From an uncultured Chryseobacterium sp. (GTDB taxonomy: Bacteria > Bacteroidota > Bacteroidia > Flavobacteriales > Weeksellaceae): a stretch of 64,000 nucleotides of DNA. A model generated the notes under the pieces. That model saw only the letters and a list, made by a program, of their open reading frames with translations. It searched no databases and was not told where the DNA came from. A program made the position numbers and the translations under genes. The stretch lies in the NCBI GenBank assembly GCA_913776245.1, contig CAJYLO010000002.1, forward strand, positions 62,001 through 126,000, given 5' to 3'. Position 1 is the stretch's first letter, and each line of letters starts with the position of its first letter. This document shows positions 14,571 to 23,765 of this stretch, piece by piece.

Positions 14571-15750
14571 AAATAAAACTTTAGTTTTTATCCTGCTAAT
14601 TTATTTTGGCTCAATACCATTTATTAAATCCCAAAAATCGTCCCAAGATATTTTTAAAACGGCTGCCGACAGACCTGAACTCTATCTTCCGCTGCTCAAA
14701 AATAAAAATGTAATTGTAGCCGCCAACCAGACGAGCCTTCTAAACAATAAAAAACATTTGGTTGATTTCTTAGTTGAAAACAATGTAAAAATCAAATCCA
14801 TTTTTGCGCCCGAACACGGCTTCCGGGGAACTGCCGATGCTGGTGAACACGTTAAAAATGGTAACGACAGCAAAACAGGATTACCAATTGTTTCCTTATA
14901 TGGTGACAATAAAAAACCAAAAGCAGAATACCTGAAAGGTGCTGATGTTATTTTATTTGACATCCAGGATGTTGGCGTAAGATTTTACACTTACATTTCG
15001 ACTTTATCCTATATAATGGAAGCCGCTGCCGAAAATAATGTCGAAGTGATCGTTCTGGACAGACCGAATCCGCACGATGGCTACACAGACGGCCCAATGA
15101 TGCGCAATGAATGGAAAAGTTTTATTGGCCTTAATAATGTTCCTGTTGTTTACGGACTCACAATCGGTGAATATGGTAAAATGGTCAATGGTGAAAATTG
15201 GCTGAAAAATGGAGTAACGGCAAAGTATACCCTGATACCAATGCTTAATTATCACAAACAAAAACGGTATGGTGTTTCCGACAAACCATCTCCCAATCTT
15301 CCAAATGACAAATCCATCAACCTCTATCCAAGCCTTTGCTTTTTTGAAGGAACTCAGGTTTCTGTAGGAAGAGGAACGGATTTGCCATTCCAGATCTATG
15401 GAAGTCCCCGGACAAAGGATTTCCAGTATCAATTTACACCAAAACCAACCAACGGCGCAAAAGATCCTTTCCTGAACGGGAAATTATGCTTTGGGGAAAA
15501 TCTCAGTCAATATCCTGAAGATCTGAGAAAATTAAATTTAGAATGGTTACTGAAATCCTACAAAGCTTATAAAAATCCTGCTCAGGATTTCTTTTTGAAG
15601 AATTTATTTTTTGATAAACTGGCAGGAAGCGACGAACTCAGAAAGCAGATCATTGCCGGAAAATCCGAAATAGAAATCCGGGAAAGCTGGAAAAAAGAAC
15701 TTAACCAATTTGAAAAGATAAGACAAAAATATATTGTTTATCCTAACTAA
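14554..15750 (+). CDS. DUF1343 protein, NamZ-like exo-N-acetylmuramidase
   Basis: The protein has 398 residues from ATG 14554, which gives a proper signal peptide (ILSFKNKTLVFILLIYFGSI). The track start 14497 lies inside the divergent permease gene. DUF1343 signatures are clear: VAANQTSLLNNKKHLVDFL, FAPEHGFRGTADAGEHV, FDIQDVGVRFYTYIST, VLDRPNPHDG and CFFEGTQVSVGRGTDLPFQ. Characterised members (NamZ) remove terminal MurNAc from peptidoglycan fragments, so a periplasmic or secreted role in wall recycling is likely. The gene stands alone and ends in a bidirectional terminator. Confidence 0.88.
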   Translation: MILSFKNKTLVFILLIYFGSIPFIKSQKSSQDIFKTAADRPELYLPLLKNKNVIVAANQTSLLNNKKHLVDFLVENNVKIKSIFAPEHGFRGTADAGEHVKNGNDSKTGLPIVSLYGDNKKPKAEYLKGADVILFDIQDVGVRFYTYISTLSYIMEAAAENNVEVIVLDRPNPHDGYTDGPMMRNEWKSFIGLNNVPVVYGLTIGEYGKMVNGENWLKNGVTAKYTLIPMLNYHKQKRYGVSDKPSPNLPNDKSINLYPSLCFFEGTQVSVGRGTDLPFQIYGSPRTKDFQYQFTPKPTNGAKDPFLNGKLCFGENLSQYPEDLRKLNLEWLLKSYKAYKNPAQDFFLKNLFFDKLAGSDELRKQIIAGKSEIEIRESWKKELNQFEKIRQKYIVYPN

Positions 15751-15780
15751 AAAAACCTCGCAGTTGCGAGGTTTTTTTTA
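15749..15780. terminator. Bidirectional terminator
   Basis: CCTCGC (15756-15761) and GCGAGG (15766-15771) pair, flanked by seven A and a run of T. It serves the DUF1343 gene and the converging outer-membrane protein gene. Confidence 0.85.
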
Positions 15781-15794
15781 TAAATTATGTATTA

Positions 15795-16436
15795 TTAAAA
15801 TTTATAACCAAGTCCGATCTGGAAGAAGTTTAGTTTTGACTTCTCTCCGTCTTCAGGATTTTTAATTTGATTTGAAAGTCCAAAGCTATATCTGGCATCT
15901 GCAAATAGACCTTTATACACAGTAAATTCAGTTCCAAGGAACAATCCGAATTCTGAAGACTTCAGTCCTCCGTTAATATAATCTTCAAGCATCTTTTCAT
16001 ACTCGTTGATTTCGTTCTGAGTTGCTGCATCAACAGATGTTCCTTTCACTTTGATATCCACCTTATTACTTGCTTTAAAGCTTACAAAAGGACCACCATA
16101 AAAAGCAAAGTTTGGAGACACAAAATACTTCGCAGAAATTGGAAGCAAGATTCTGTTCATATTGATATTCTCAGTAACAGTAATTCCTGACTCAGACTCT
16201 TCAACTTTAGCACCCAGATTAGCATACTGCAATTCCGCCTGCAATGCAAATTTCTCCGTAAGCTTATGCTCTACTAATGCTCCAACATAAAAGCCGGACT
16301 TTGATTTAAGCGATCCAAGATCATTCTCACTAATATTCATTGTGGATAGGGCATAACCTGCCTTAACACCGAATTTTGTCTGAGCATTCATAGCTCCGAA
16401 AAGTGCAACTGCACCAACTAAAAATAGTTTTTTCAT
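15795..16436 (-). CDS. Outer-membrane beta-barrel protein (PorT-like)
   Basis: The protein has 213 residues. Its signal peptide MKKLFLVGAVALFGAMNAQ is followed by alternating strands (KFGVKAGYALSTMN, SGFYVGALVEHKL, FALQAELQYANLGA, FAFYGGPFVSFKA, LFADARYSFGLSNQI) and a final aromatic strand ending GLGYKF, the usual C-terminus for outer-membrane insertion. It matches the small 8-stranded outer-membrane-barrel families of Bacteroidetes. The ligand is unknown. The neighbouring gene is a paralogue with an almost identical signal peptide down to the DNA level. Confidence 0.82.
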   Translation of the reverse strand: MKKLFLVGAVALFGAMNAQTKFGVKAGYALSTMNISENDLGSLKSKSGFYVGALVEHKLTEKFALQAELQYANLGAKVEESESGITVTENINMNRILLPISAKYFVSPNFAFYGGPFVSFKASNKVDIKVKGTSVDAATQNEINEYEKMLEDYINGGLKSSEFGLFLGTEFTVYKGLFADARYSFGLSNQIKNPEDGEKSKLNFFQIGLGYKF

Positions 16437-16485
16437 TTGATTATTAATTTAAAAGTCTGCAAATTTAAGAATTTTTAACAAATAA

Positions 16486-16512
16486 AAAAACCTTCTGAAA
16501 AAGAAGGTTTCA
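16486..16512 (-). terminator. Terminator after the upstream barrel gene
   Basis: AAACCTTCT (16488-16496) and AGAAGGTTT (16502-16510) pair. On the minus strand the stem is followed by a run of T, so it ends the gene at 16532-17185 and separates the two barrel genes. Confidence 0.75.
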
Positions 16513-16531
16513 TAAAAAATATTTGATACTT

Positions 16532-17185
16532 TTATTTTACTCCGAAATTCTTAGAAATACCTACAGTAATTCCCTTTCCGAAACCAAAACCGAACTGGTT
16601 AGTCTTTACTTCCGTATCTTTAACTTTCTCGTGTGTATATCCAATTCCTCCGATATTGAAGTTAAGACCAAAAGAGTTTTTGAAATTGATAAATAAATTT
16701 GGGGTAAATGCCACTCCAAAACCTGTTGTTTTAGATTCATTATAAACGATAGTGGAACCTGATGTCATCAATGGTTCTTTGGTTTTCCCATTAGATGCAA
16801 AAACATCAAGCTCTCCGAATACGGCAAAAGTTTCATTTAACGGAATAGTATATCTTCCGAAAACACCATACTGGAAATAGTTGTTTTTTGTTTCCAAATT
16901 TGTTGTACTGGTAGGAAATCCAGGAAATGAATAGGTAGAGTTACCCGTTTGCTTTGATGAGCTAACGCCTAATTTGACACCCGCTGTCCAATGGTCTGTA
17001 AACTGATAACCAATCTGAGGATTGAAAGAAAATTCATCGGTTTTACCTTCATAGTTATAAGCAGCAGTATTATTAGTAGTTTTTGAGGTATTGTAAGAAA
17101 TATTTCCTCCCACCAAGATTGTGTTTTTTTGAGCGTTCATAGCTCCGAAAAGTGCAACTGCACCAACTAATAATAGTTTCTTCAT
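16532..17185 (-). CDS. Outer-membrane beta-barrel protein, paralogue
   Basis: The protein has 217 residues. The signal peptide MKKLLLVGAVALFGAMNAQ differs by one residue from its neighbour. The mature part has strand-like repeats (TILVGGNISYNTS, FSFNPQIGYQFTDHWTAGVKLGVSS, NYFQYGVFGRYTIPL, FGLNFNIGGIGYTH) and ends GISKNFGVK. Beyond the signal peptide the two proteins show little clear identity, so the leader may be shared by duplication or gene conversion. A surface or structural role is likely; nothing more specific is visible. Confidence 0.8.
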   Translation of the reverse strand: MKKLLLVGAVALFGAMNAQKNTILVGGNISYNTSKTTNNTAAYNYEGKTDEFSFNPQIGYQFTDHWTAGVKLGVSSSKQTGNSTYSFPGFPTSTTNLETKNNYFQYGVFGRYTIPLNETFAVFGELDVFASNGKTKEPLMTSGSTIVYNESKTTGFGVAFTPNLFINFKNSFGLNFNIGGIGYTHEKVKDTEVKTNQFGFGFGKGITVGISKNFGVK

Positions 17186-17277
17186 AGTTTAAAAATTTGA
17201 GGGTGCAAAATTATTAAAATTTTATAACCCACCAAATTTTATTAAAAAAATAACCTAAACGCGCGGATTGGTGAAAA

Positions 17278-17721
17278 TTAGTTTTCTTCCGCAATCCATT
17301 CACCGTATGAGTTTTCCGTCTCATGAAGTTTCAGATAAGCCAGCTGAACGTGATTGGGCAGCTTGGATTTTATCTTAGCGGCAATATCATAAAGCATATT
17401 TTCGCAAGTCGGCTGGTAGTCACAAAAAATAACATTATGACCTTGATTTTCCAAACTTTCTCCCAGAAACTTATGCGGAGAATCGCCATTTACCAAAACC
17501 GCATGATCCCAGATATCCACAATCTCTTCTTTTACAATTTTCTTGATATCACCAAAATCCACAACCATTCCGTTCTTGTGATGCTCCAGATCATTGATAG
17601 GATTTCCCTTCACAGTAACAAATAATTTATAGGAATGGCCGTGCATGTTTTTGCATTTGCCATCATAATTGTAAAGAACGTGAGCTGTTTCGAAATTGAA
17701 AATTTTTGTAATTCTTATCAT
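17278..17721 (-). CDS. queD: 6-carboxytetrahydropterin synthase
   Basis: This enzyme makes 6-carboxy-5,6,7,8-tetrahydropterin from dihydroneopterin triphosphate, an early step to queuosine in tRNA. The 147 residues carry the zinc ligands His14 (FETAH), His27 and His29 (CKNMHGHS) and the catalytic Cys23. VVDFGDIKKIV, the WDHAVL catalytic His motif and LHETENSYGEW are also present. The length is slightly longer than the E. coli enzyme. Other queuosine genes are not in this window. Confidence 0.92.
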   Translation of the reverse strand: MIRITKIFNFETAHVLYNYDGKCKNMHGHSYKLFVTVKGNPINDLEHHKNGMVVDFGDIKKIVKEEIVDIWDHAVLVNGDSPHKFLGESLENQGHNVIFCDYQPTCENMLYDIAAKIKSKLPNHVQLAYLKLHETENSYGEWIAEEN

Positions 17722-17755
17722 CCTGCAAAGATAATTAAAATTCGACGGAATATTT

Positions 17756-17787
17756 TTTGCAGAGCAATCTCTAAAACTTTACTTTTG
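17756..17787 (+). promoter_or_regulatory. Bacteroidetes-type promoter
   Basis: TTTG (17756-17759), a 20-bp spacer and TACTTTTG (17780-17787) match the consensus well, 18 bp before ATG 17806. This also fixes the start, since the track start at 17635 would run through the divergent queD gene. Confidence 0.65.
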
Positions 17788-17805
17788 TCATTCATACACA
17801 ACATA

Positions 17806-18270
17806 ATGAAAAAAGCCATATTCCTTTTAAGTATTTTATCCTCAGTCTGTTTTTATTCTCAAAACTTCGGGGCGATCAACGAGATTCTTGAAAAAATTGA
17901 AAACAAGCACAAAAAAATGACGGATGCATCAGATTACGTTATTAATAACAAGAAATTTGTTCTGATAGAAGAATTTCCGGATCATTCCGAGCGTCATATC
18001 CTTGAGTTTGGAGCTGATGACAAAATAACGCTTATTGAACTTATTGATGATAAAGCATCCGGACAGACTTATTCCAATATCTTTTCCGGTGATTTTATCC
18101 GAAAAAAAAACGCCATCTCTATCCGTGCTAACTATCTGGAAGGAAAACAAATCGTTACTCCAATTGTGTACAGTTTATATCTTATGAACGCCAATAATAT
18201 GTGGTATCTTAAGGATATCAACAACAGCAAACGCTGGATTGAAAACAACAGGCTGATCAAGAAAAAATAA
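17806..18270 (+). CDS. Unknown small secreted protein
   Basis: The protein has 154 residues from ATG 17806, with a signal peptide (MKKAIFLLSILSSVCFYSQ). The mature part is charged and looks like a mixed alpha-beta domain, with FGADDKITLIELIDDKASG and VIYSLYLMNANNMWYLKDINNS-like strands. No family is recognised. It stands alone with its own promoter and converges on the hydrolase gene with only 4 bp between stops. Confidence 0.7.
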   Translation: MKKAIFLLSILSSVCFYSQNFGAINEILEKIENKHKKMTDASDYVINNKKFVLIEEFPDHSERHILEFGADDKITLIELIDDKASGQTYSNIFSGDFIRKKNAISIRANYLEGKQIVTPIVYSLYLMNANNMWYLKDINNSKRWIENNRLIKKK

Positions 18271-18274
18271 ACAA

Positions 18275-19102
18275 TTATGTTTTAAGAAAATCAATACAAT
18301 ATTCTATTGCAGAATTGAGTTCCTTTGGTAGCGAAACACTATTCCAAGGCTCTTTTGCTCCGAAAGTATGGTTAGCATTTTCAATAATTTTTAATTCAGA
18401 ATTTCCGATCCACTGCTGTAGCTTTTCTGAATGATCCATCCTGACTGATTCGTCCGCGGAACCGTGAATGATAAGTGCGGGAATATCAATTTTCTTTGAG
18501 GCTTTTTCCACATCGAATCTTTCTTCATTATTTTTATAATCTTCAAAAAACTGGAAATAATGAGGCATTTGCTGCCTTGTCCGTGCATTTTCCACGAAAT
18601 AAAAGCCGTCATTTTCCCAACTTTCCAGCGCTTTACCTTCCGGAAATCTGGAAAGAGAACAGACACTTGCCAATGTAACTAACTTCGTAATTGATTTATT
18701 TTCTGAGGCTTTGATGATAGAAATTCCGCCGCCTCTGCTGTGTCCGATCAATGTAATTTTTGCAGCATTAACTTCAGGCTTGTTTTTGAAATGATTGATA
18801 ACGGTTTCCAGATCATACATCTCTTTGGAATAATTATTCTGCCCGAAAGCCTCAAGATCAGCAAACTCATCAGGATGCTCAAGTGAAGTACCATTATGCG
18901 AGAAATTGAATTTAACAAAATAGAATCCTTGTGCAGCAATTTTCTCTCCCATCAATTCCCAAGCACCCCAATCCTTATAGCCTTTGTATCCATGTACAAA
19001 AATAACAAGCGGCAGCTTTTCCTCAGATTTAGAAAAAATGGCATCGGCAAGAAAATCTTTCGAGCCTTTAAGAATAATATTTTTTTGCTTGATTAAATTC
19101 AT
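18275..19102 (-). CDS. Alpha/beta hydrolase
   Basis: The protein has 275 residues in the alpha/beta-hydrolase fold. LVIFVHGYKGYKDWGAW forms the oxyanion region, TLIGHSRGGGISI holds the nucleophile Ser, IPALIIHGSADESVRMDHS the acid, and ENANHTFGAKEPW the catalytic His. No signal peptide, so cytoplasmic. It resembles dienelactone-hydrolase or esterase-like proteins, but the substrate is unknown. Its neighbours (an unknown secreted protein and hemN) give no clue. Confidence 0.85.
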   Translation of the reverse strand: MNLIKQKNIILKGSKDFLADAIFSKSEEKLPLVIFVHGYKGYKDWGAWELMGEKIAAQGFYFVKFNFSHNGTSLEHPDEFADLEAFGQNNYSKEMYDLETVINHFKNKPEVNAAKITLIGHSRGGGISIIKASENKSITKLVTLASVCSLSRFPEGKALESWENDGFYFVENARTRQQMPHYFQFFEDYKNNEERFDVEKASKKIDIPALIIHGSADESVRMDHSEKLQQWIGNSELKIIENANHTFGAKEPWNSVSLPKELNSAIEYCIDFLKT

Positions 19103-19196
19103 AATATGGTTTTAAACGCAGAGCTCGCAAAGATTTTTGTTTGACTCTAATACTTTTGTGTAAAACTCAACTAAGCATTGAAAGTCTATTATCTAC

Positions 19197-20555
19197 TTAA
19201 ATCGTCATTGAGAAAATCCTGGTTTCCGGCTTGTTTCTCATCATCCTCAGGTCGAAAACCATCGCTACGTTTCTGGTAAAAGCCCTGCCTTTTTCAGTGA
19301 TCCTGATTTGATGATCTGAAATCTCAACCAGACCGTCTGATTCCATTTCTCTCAATTTTTCTATTGCATTGTCTATTTCAGGAAAAGTGTTCTGCACGTC
19401 CCAACTTGTTTCCAGCTGACACATCAGATTCAGAATATGCTTTCTGATATTCAGATCTTCATCATCCAGAATATGACCGCGAAAAACCGGAATCTCACCC
19501 TTTTCTACAATTTGCTGATACTCTTCTACCGTTTTCACATTCTGGGCAAATGCGTACCAGCTGTCTGAAATAGCAGACATTCCCAATCCTACCATAAGCT
19601 GGGTTTTGCTGGAAGTGTAGCCCATAAAATTACGGTGCAGCTTTTTCTGAACCAGCGACTGATACAGATCATCGTGCTCCAGAGAAAAATGATCCATTCC
19701 TATTTCTATGTAACCAAGATCTTCCAAAAGTTTTTTTCCGTCTTCATACAATCTGCGCTTTTCATCTCCGCTTGGCAGATCTCCTTCATCAAAACCTCTT
19801 TGTCCCACACCTTTCACCCACGGAACGTGTGCATAAGAATAAAATGCAAGTCTGTCCGGCTTTAGTTCCAATGTTTTTCGGATGGTAAATTCCATTGCGT
19901 CCCAAGTCTGATGCGGCAATCCGAAAACCAGATCATGACTGATGCTTTTGTAGCCGATTTCTCTGGACCATTCGGTGACATTTTTTACATTTTCAAAAGG
20001 CTGAATCCTGTTGATGGCTTTCTGAACCTTCGGATCATAATCCTGAACGCCAAAACTGACTCTCGTAAAACCAAGATCGAACAAAGCCTGAAGATGTTCT
20101 TTGGTTGTATTATTAGGATGACCTTCAAAACTGAACTCGTGGGAATCTGCAATCTCAACCGTATCAAAAATCCCTTGCAAAAGCGCTTTGAGATTTGCCG
20201 GTGAAAAAAATGTTGGTGTGCCACCGCCGAGATGTAATTCTTTTAGCTTTGGCTTTTCCGAGAACAATTCCAGATAAAGTTTCCATTCTTTCAGCACACT
20301 TTCCAGATAAGGAATTTCTACGGAGTGCTGCTTGGTGATTCTTTTATGGCAGGCACAGAAAGTACAAAGTGCCTCGCAAAAAGGAAGATGTATATAAATG
20401 GAAATTCCTTCTGCCGAATTGCTTTCGGAAAAAGATCTGATCACGGATTGTTTCCAGAGTTCCGGCGTGAAACCCGTTTCATTCCAATACGGAACTGTAG
20501 GATATGATGTGTAACGCGGACCTGGAATATTGTATTTGTCAACTAACGAATTCAT
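19197..20555 (-). CDS. hemN: Oxygen-independent coproporphyrinogen III oxidase
   Basis: This radical-SAM enzyme converts coproporphyrinogen III to protoporphyrinogen IX in haem synthesis without oxygen. The 452 residues start GPRYTSYPTVPYW like true HemN. The cluster motif IHLPFCEALCTFCAC has Cys60, Cys64 and Cys67, with the following Cys69 as in HemN. HLGGGTPTF is the SAM-binding glycine motif, and the C-terminal HemN domain (TEKGRAFTRNVAMVFD) is present. This separates it from the shorter HemW haem chaperone. Confidence 0.93.
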   Translation of the reverse strand: MNSLVDKYNIPGPRYTSYPTVPYWNETGFTPELWKQSVIRSFSESNSAEGISIYIHLPFCEALCTFCACHKRITKQHSVEIPYLESVLKEWKLYLELFSEKPKLKELHLGGGTPTFFSPANLKALLQGIFDTVEIADSHEFSFEGHPNNTTKEHLQALFDLGFTRVSFGVQDYDPKVQKAINRIQPFENVKNVTEWSREIGYKSISHDLVFGLPHQTWDAMEFTIRKTLELKPDRLAFYSYAHVPWVKGVGQRGFDEGDLPSGDEKRRLYEDGKKLLEDLGYIEIGMDHFSLEHDDLYQSLVQKKLHRNFMGYTSSKTQLMVGLGMSAISDSWYAFAQNVKTVEEYQQIVEKGEIPVFRGHILDDEDLNIRKHILNLMCQLETSWDVQNTFPEIDNAIEKLREMESDGLVEISDHQIRITEKGRAFTRNVAMVFDLRMMRNKPETRIFSMTI

Positions 20556-20686
20556 TGCGGCAAAGTTACAAAATAGAGTTTGGAATGATTCGGGATTTGG
20601 GATGATTTTTAATCGTTCATTTCTATTCTGCTAATAGTCACGGAAATCAATTCTTTCACGAAATGTCATTTTGTACACAAAATCCA

Positions 20687-20791
20687 TAGCCCCGATTGCA
20701 GTGGAAATCCTTTTTGAAAAACTTAGCAGAGGTAAAGTGGCTGGAAGATTTTCAAAAAGATTGCAGCGGAAAGCGGGAAATAGCTCCTAAA
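20687..20791. repeat. REP-like dispersed element, second copy
   Basis: CATAGCCCCGATTGCAGTGG, AAATCCTTTTTGAAAA, then TTTTCAAAAAGATTGCAGCG and GAAAGCGGG. TTTTTGAAAA (20711-20720) pairs with TTTTCAAAAA (20749-20758). The outer flanks match those of the element at 5468-5532. It fills most of the gap between hemN and murF. Confidence 0.7.
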
Positions 20792-20798
20792 AATCATC

Positions 20799-22067
20799 TT
20801 AAATAAAATCAATTATTTTTTCCAGAGCTATTCCGCGAGATGCTTTTAGCAGGATATTATCCTGGCTGACCGGATTCTCCTGCAGATATGCCGCCAATTC
20901 CGCTGTTCCGGAAAAAGCAAATTCAGGATTAATATTTTTAAAATTCGGGCCGACTGTGATGACCTGGTCAAATCCACAGGTTTTTGCAAAATCAAGAATA
21001 TTCCGATGCTCAGCGGCACTTTCTTCCCCCAGTTCCAGCATATCGCCAATGATGATCAGCTTGCTGCCTTTGAAATTTTTGAAGTTTTCCAATGAAGCGT
21101 GCATACTGCTTGGGTTTGCATTGTAGGTATCCAAAACCAGGGTCTTGCCATCTTTTTTCTGGATCTGAGAGCGCATATTGGACGGCATGTAATTTTCTAT
21201 TGCTTGTTTGATCTTCAGAATATCAATCCCGAAATGAAGTCCTAAAGATACCGCAGCTGAAATATTATCATAGTTATAACGACCTGTGAGGTTGGAGATT
21301 ATTTCCGTCTGGCGGTAACTGATGCCTACAAAGTTGTCTTTGGAAAGCGGTGAAAAACTGTAATCGGAATCGTGGGTCCCGAATGTTATTTTATTATTAT
21401 AATCAACCGTTTTTTCAATCTGAATTTTATCATTCTGATTGACCAAAATGGTCTGGTTATGAGTTTTCAGATAATCATACAGTTCGGATTTACCTTTGAT
21501 AACGCCTTCTACTCCGCCAAAACCTTCAAGATGTGCTTTTCCGAAATTGGTAATGTAACCGATATTGGGTTTTGCGATCTTACAAAGAAACTCAATTTCT
21601 TTCTGGTGATTGGCTCCCATTTCTATCACAGCAATCTCATGCGAATCTTTTATGGAAAGAATAGTGAGCGGAACACCAATGTGATTATTCAGGTTCCCGA
21701 AAGTGAACTGAACGTTAAAATTTTCTGCTAAGACTTTGCTTATCAGCTCCTTAGTTGTGGTTTTGCCATTACTTCCCGTGAGACCGATAAAAGGAATTTT
21801 TAGTTGATCCCTGTGATAAACAGCCAGCTCTTGCATAAACACAAGAACAGAAGGTACAAAAAAGATGTTTTTTTCCTGATCTGCATATTTCTGATCTTCT
21901 ACAATAACCGCCAGAGCACCGCTTTCTACTGCTTCATCTGCTTTTTCTGCTGCATTGAAAGTTTCACCGGAAAAAGCAAAAAATAAATTTTTGTCTTTTA
22001 CTTTTCTGCTGTCTATGGTTACCCCGGAAGCCTGCAAAAATACAGGATAAAAATCTTTTACATTCAT
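20799..22067 (-). CDS. murF: UDP-MurNAc-tripeptide--D-Ala-D-Ala ligase
   Basis: This cytoplasmic enzyme adds D-Ala-D-Ala to UDP-MurNAc-tripeptide, the last soluble step of the peptidoglycan precursor. The 422 residues show the short N-terminal UDP-binding domain (ASGVTIDSRKVKDKNLFFAFSG), the ATP P-loop GLTGSNGKTTTKELI (about 98-112), ENLNN-like AFGNLNNHIGVPLT, the VIEMGANHQKEIEFL motif specific to MurF, and the C-terminal domain with LVLDTYNANPSSM. It is not next to other mur genes here. Confidence 0.93.
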   Translation of the reverse strand: MNVKDFYPVFLQASGVTIDSRKVKDKNLFFAFSGETFNAAEKADEAVESGALAVIVEDQKYADQEKNIFFVPSVLVFMQELAVYHRDQLKIPFIGLTGSNGKTTTKELISKVLAENFNVQFTFGNLNNHIGVPLTILSIKDSHEIAVIEMGANHQKEIEFLCKIAKPNIGYITNFGKAHLEGFGGVEGVIKGKSELYDYLKTHNQTILVNQNDKIQIEKTVDYNNKITFGTHDSDYSFSPLSKDNFVGISYRQTEIISNLTGRYNYDNISAAVSLGLHFGIDILKIKQAIENYMPSNMRSQIQKKDGKTLVLDTYNANPSSMHASLENFKNFKGSKLIIIGDMLELGEESAAEHRNILDFAKTCGFDQVITVGPNFKNINPEFAFSGTAELAAYLQENPVSQDNILLKASRGIALEKIIDFI

Positions 22068-22109
22068 CCTTCAAAAATATTAAAAATGTATCAATGCAAA
22101 AACAAAAAA

Positions 22110-22137
22110 ACAGCAGAAAAATCTGCTGTCTTTGTTT
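22110..22137 (-). terminator. Terminator after gldJ
   Basis: ACAGCAGA and TCTGCTGT pair around AAAA (22110-22129), and on the minus strand the stem is followed by seven T. Confidence 0.8.
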
Positions 22138-22157
22138 TTATATTTTTAAAAAGAATA

Positions 22158-23765
22158 CTATCTTTTTGTACGGCCTGATTTGGTATTCTTAGCATCCTGA
22201 GCTACCCGGAAACCAATCCAGCCATATCCTTTTGCCTGATTTTTGAATCGTCTCTGACCCGGATCTAACCAATATGCCGAATCTAACCAAGAGCCTCCTT
22301 TTACAACTCTTACAAAATCACTGATCTGAGTAGTGACTTTACTTTTATCTTTTTGCATTACCACATTACCATTTTTATCAACGATAAATTTAGGCTTAGC
22401 AGAATTGTACATATTGAAATCTGCACTGTCGCTTGGAGGTGTACCACCCGCATCCAGTGAAGACTGGTAATCTCCATCTCTGTAATTACTGTTGTCGTCT
22501 ATTACTTTTCTTTCGAACTCACCTGGTAGCCCTCTGTAAACAAGACGCCCGTCTGCAAGTGTATCATACTTTACATCTTCGTTAGCAATTTTTTTGGTTG
22601 TTCCATCCTCATTTTTAATAGTCTGGACAGTTTTACTGCCTCTGAAATAATTAAAGTCACTAAACTCCTCATCGATCATTGGTCTGTATATATCAGCTAC
22701 CCACTCAGCAACATTACCATACATCCCGTAAATTCCTAAATCATTCGAAGGATATTGCTTCACATCAGCAGTTGTTGGGGAACCATCATTTTTCCAGCCA
22801 GCAACACCTGAATAGTCGCCACGCCCCATTTTGAAATTCTCAAGATACATGCCTCTGTTCTTTCCTTTCTTACCTTTAAGGTTATTGATTTCAGGGGCTT
22901 TGCCAAGGTAATTATTGTATTCTCTGTTTTTCTGAAGGCCAAGAGCAGCAAACTCCCATTCCACTTCTGTAGGAAGTCTGAACTTTTCTACAATTCCGGA
23001 AGTACTATTTCTGTTAGCAGCAGCAATACGTTCATTACTTGTTTTGATACCACTTCTCTTCTTAAGCTTTTCTTTATCTACATAAGCATCAAGCTCAGCA
23101 TCATTGGATTTAAATTTATCCATGTTGAAAGTTGCACCTGCGGTGGCAGCTTTATCACCGGAATATATATCCTTAGAAATAACACCCTGCTTCATCAGCG
23201 CTCTTTCGTTTGCTCTTTCGGTAAGCCAGTCACAATATTTAGTTGCCTGCAACCAGGATACACCAACTACAGGGTAATAATCATATTCAGGAGATCTGAA
23301 ATAAGTCTCTGCATAATCATTACGAGACAGTTTGTTATTCCAAACCAAAGTATCTGGTAAAGCGCCAGAATAGATATGTTTGAAGCCTGGATCGGTTGAT
23401 GGGAAAACAAACTTGAGCCAAGTTGTGTATTCTCTATATTCAGAGTTAGTGATTTCGGTATCTCCTATGAAGAAAGAGCTTACCTGCATTCTACGAGGTG
23501 TATTATTCCAGTCGTGCATCACATTGTCCTCTACCAATCCCATAGTGAAAGTACCTCCTTCCACATAAACCATGCCAGGCCAGGCTTTTGGTTTCTGCTG
23601 CTTACCAGAGAAAAACCAACCATCTTTTTCGTTAGGCTTCCATCCGGTTTTGCTTACAAAACCTTTTGTACCACCGCCCTTTTTAGTGTTGCCACCTCCA
23701 CCACAGCTTGTTAAAAGTAGTGTACTGCTAAACGCAATTATCGAAAACAACCTTATTTTTTTCAT
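22158..23765 (-). CDS. gldJ: Gliding motility lipoprotein GldJ
   Basis: GldJ is a lipoprotein needed for gliding motility and the type IX secretion machinery of Flavobacteriia. The 535 residues begin with a lipoprotein signal (LLLTSC, Cys21). They continue with WPGMVYVEGGTFTMG and the formylglycine-generating-enzyme/sulfatase-modifying (SUMF1) fold: YPVVGVSWLQATKYCDW, RLPTEVEWEFAA, DLGIYGMYGNVAEW and VVKGGSWLDSAYWL. The fold is structural here, not catalytic, in the known members. It is divergent from porU, as in many related genomes, which supports the call. Confidence 0.93.
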   Translation of the reverse strand: MKKIRLFSIIAFSSTLLLTSCGGGGNTKKGGGTKGFVSKTGWKPNEKDGWFFSGKQQKPKAWPGMVYVEGGTFTMGLVEDNVMHDWNNTPRRMQVSSFFIGDTEITNSEYREYTTWLKFVFPSTDPGFKHIYSGALPDTLVWNNKLSRNDYAETYFRSPEYDYYPVVGVSWLQATKYCDWLTERANERALMKQGVISKDIYSGDKAATAGATFNMDKFKSNDAELDAYVDKEKLKKRSGIKTSNERIAAANRNSTSGIVEKFRLPTEVEWEFAALGLQKNREYNNYLGKAPEINNLKGKKGKNRGMYLENFKMGRGDYSGVAGWKNDGSPTTADVKQYPSNDLGIYGMYGNVAEWVADIYRPMIDEEFSDFNYFRGSKTVQTIKNEDGTTKKIANEDVKYDTLADGRLVYRGLPGEFERKVIDDNSNYRDGDYQSSLDAGGTPPSDSADFNMYNSAKPKFIVDKNGNVVMQKDKSKVTTQISDFVRVVKGGSWLDSAYWLDPGQRRFKNQAKGYGWIGFRVAQDAKNTKSGRTKR

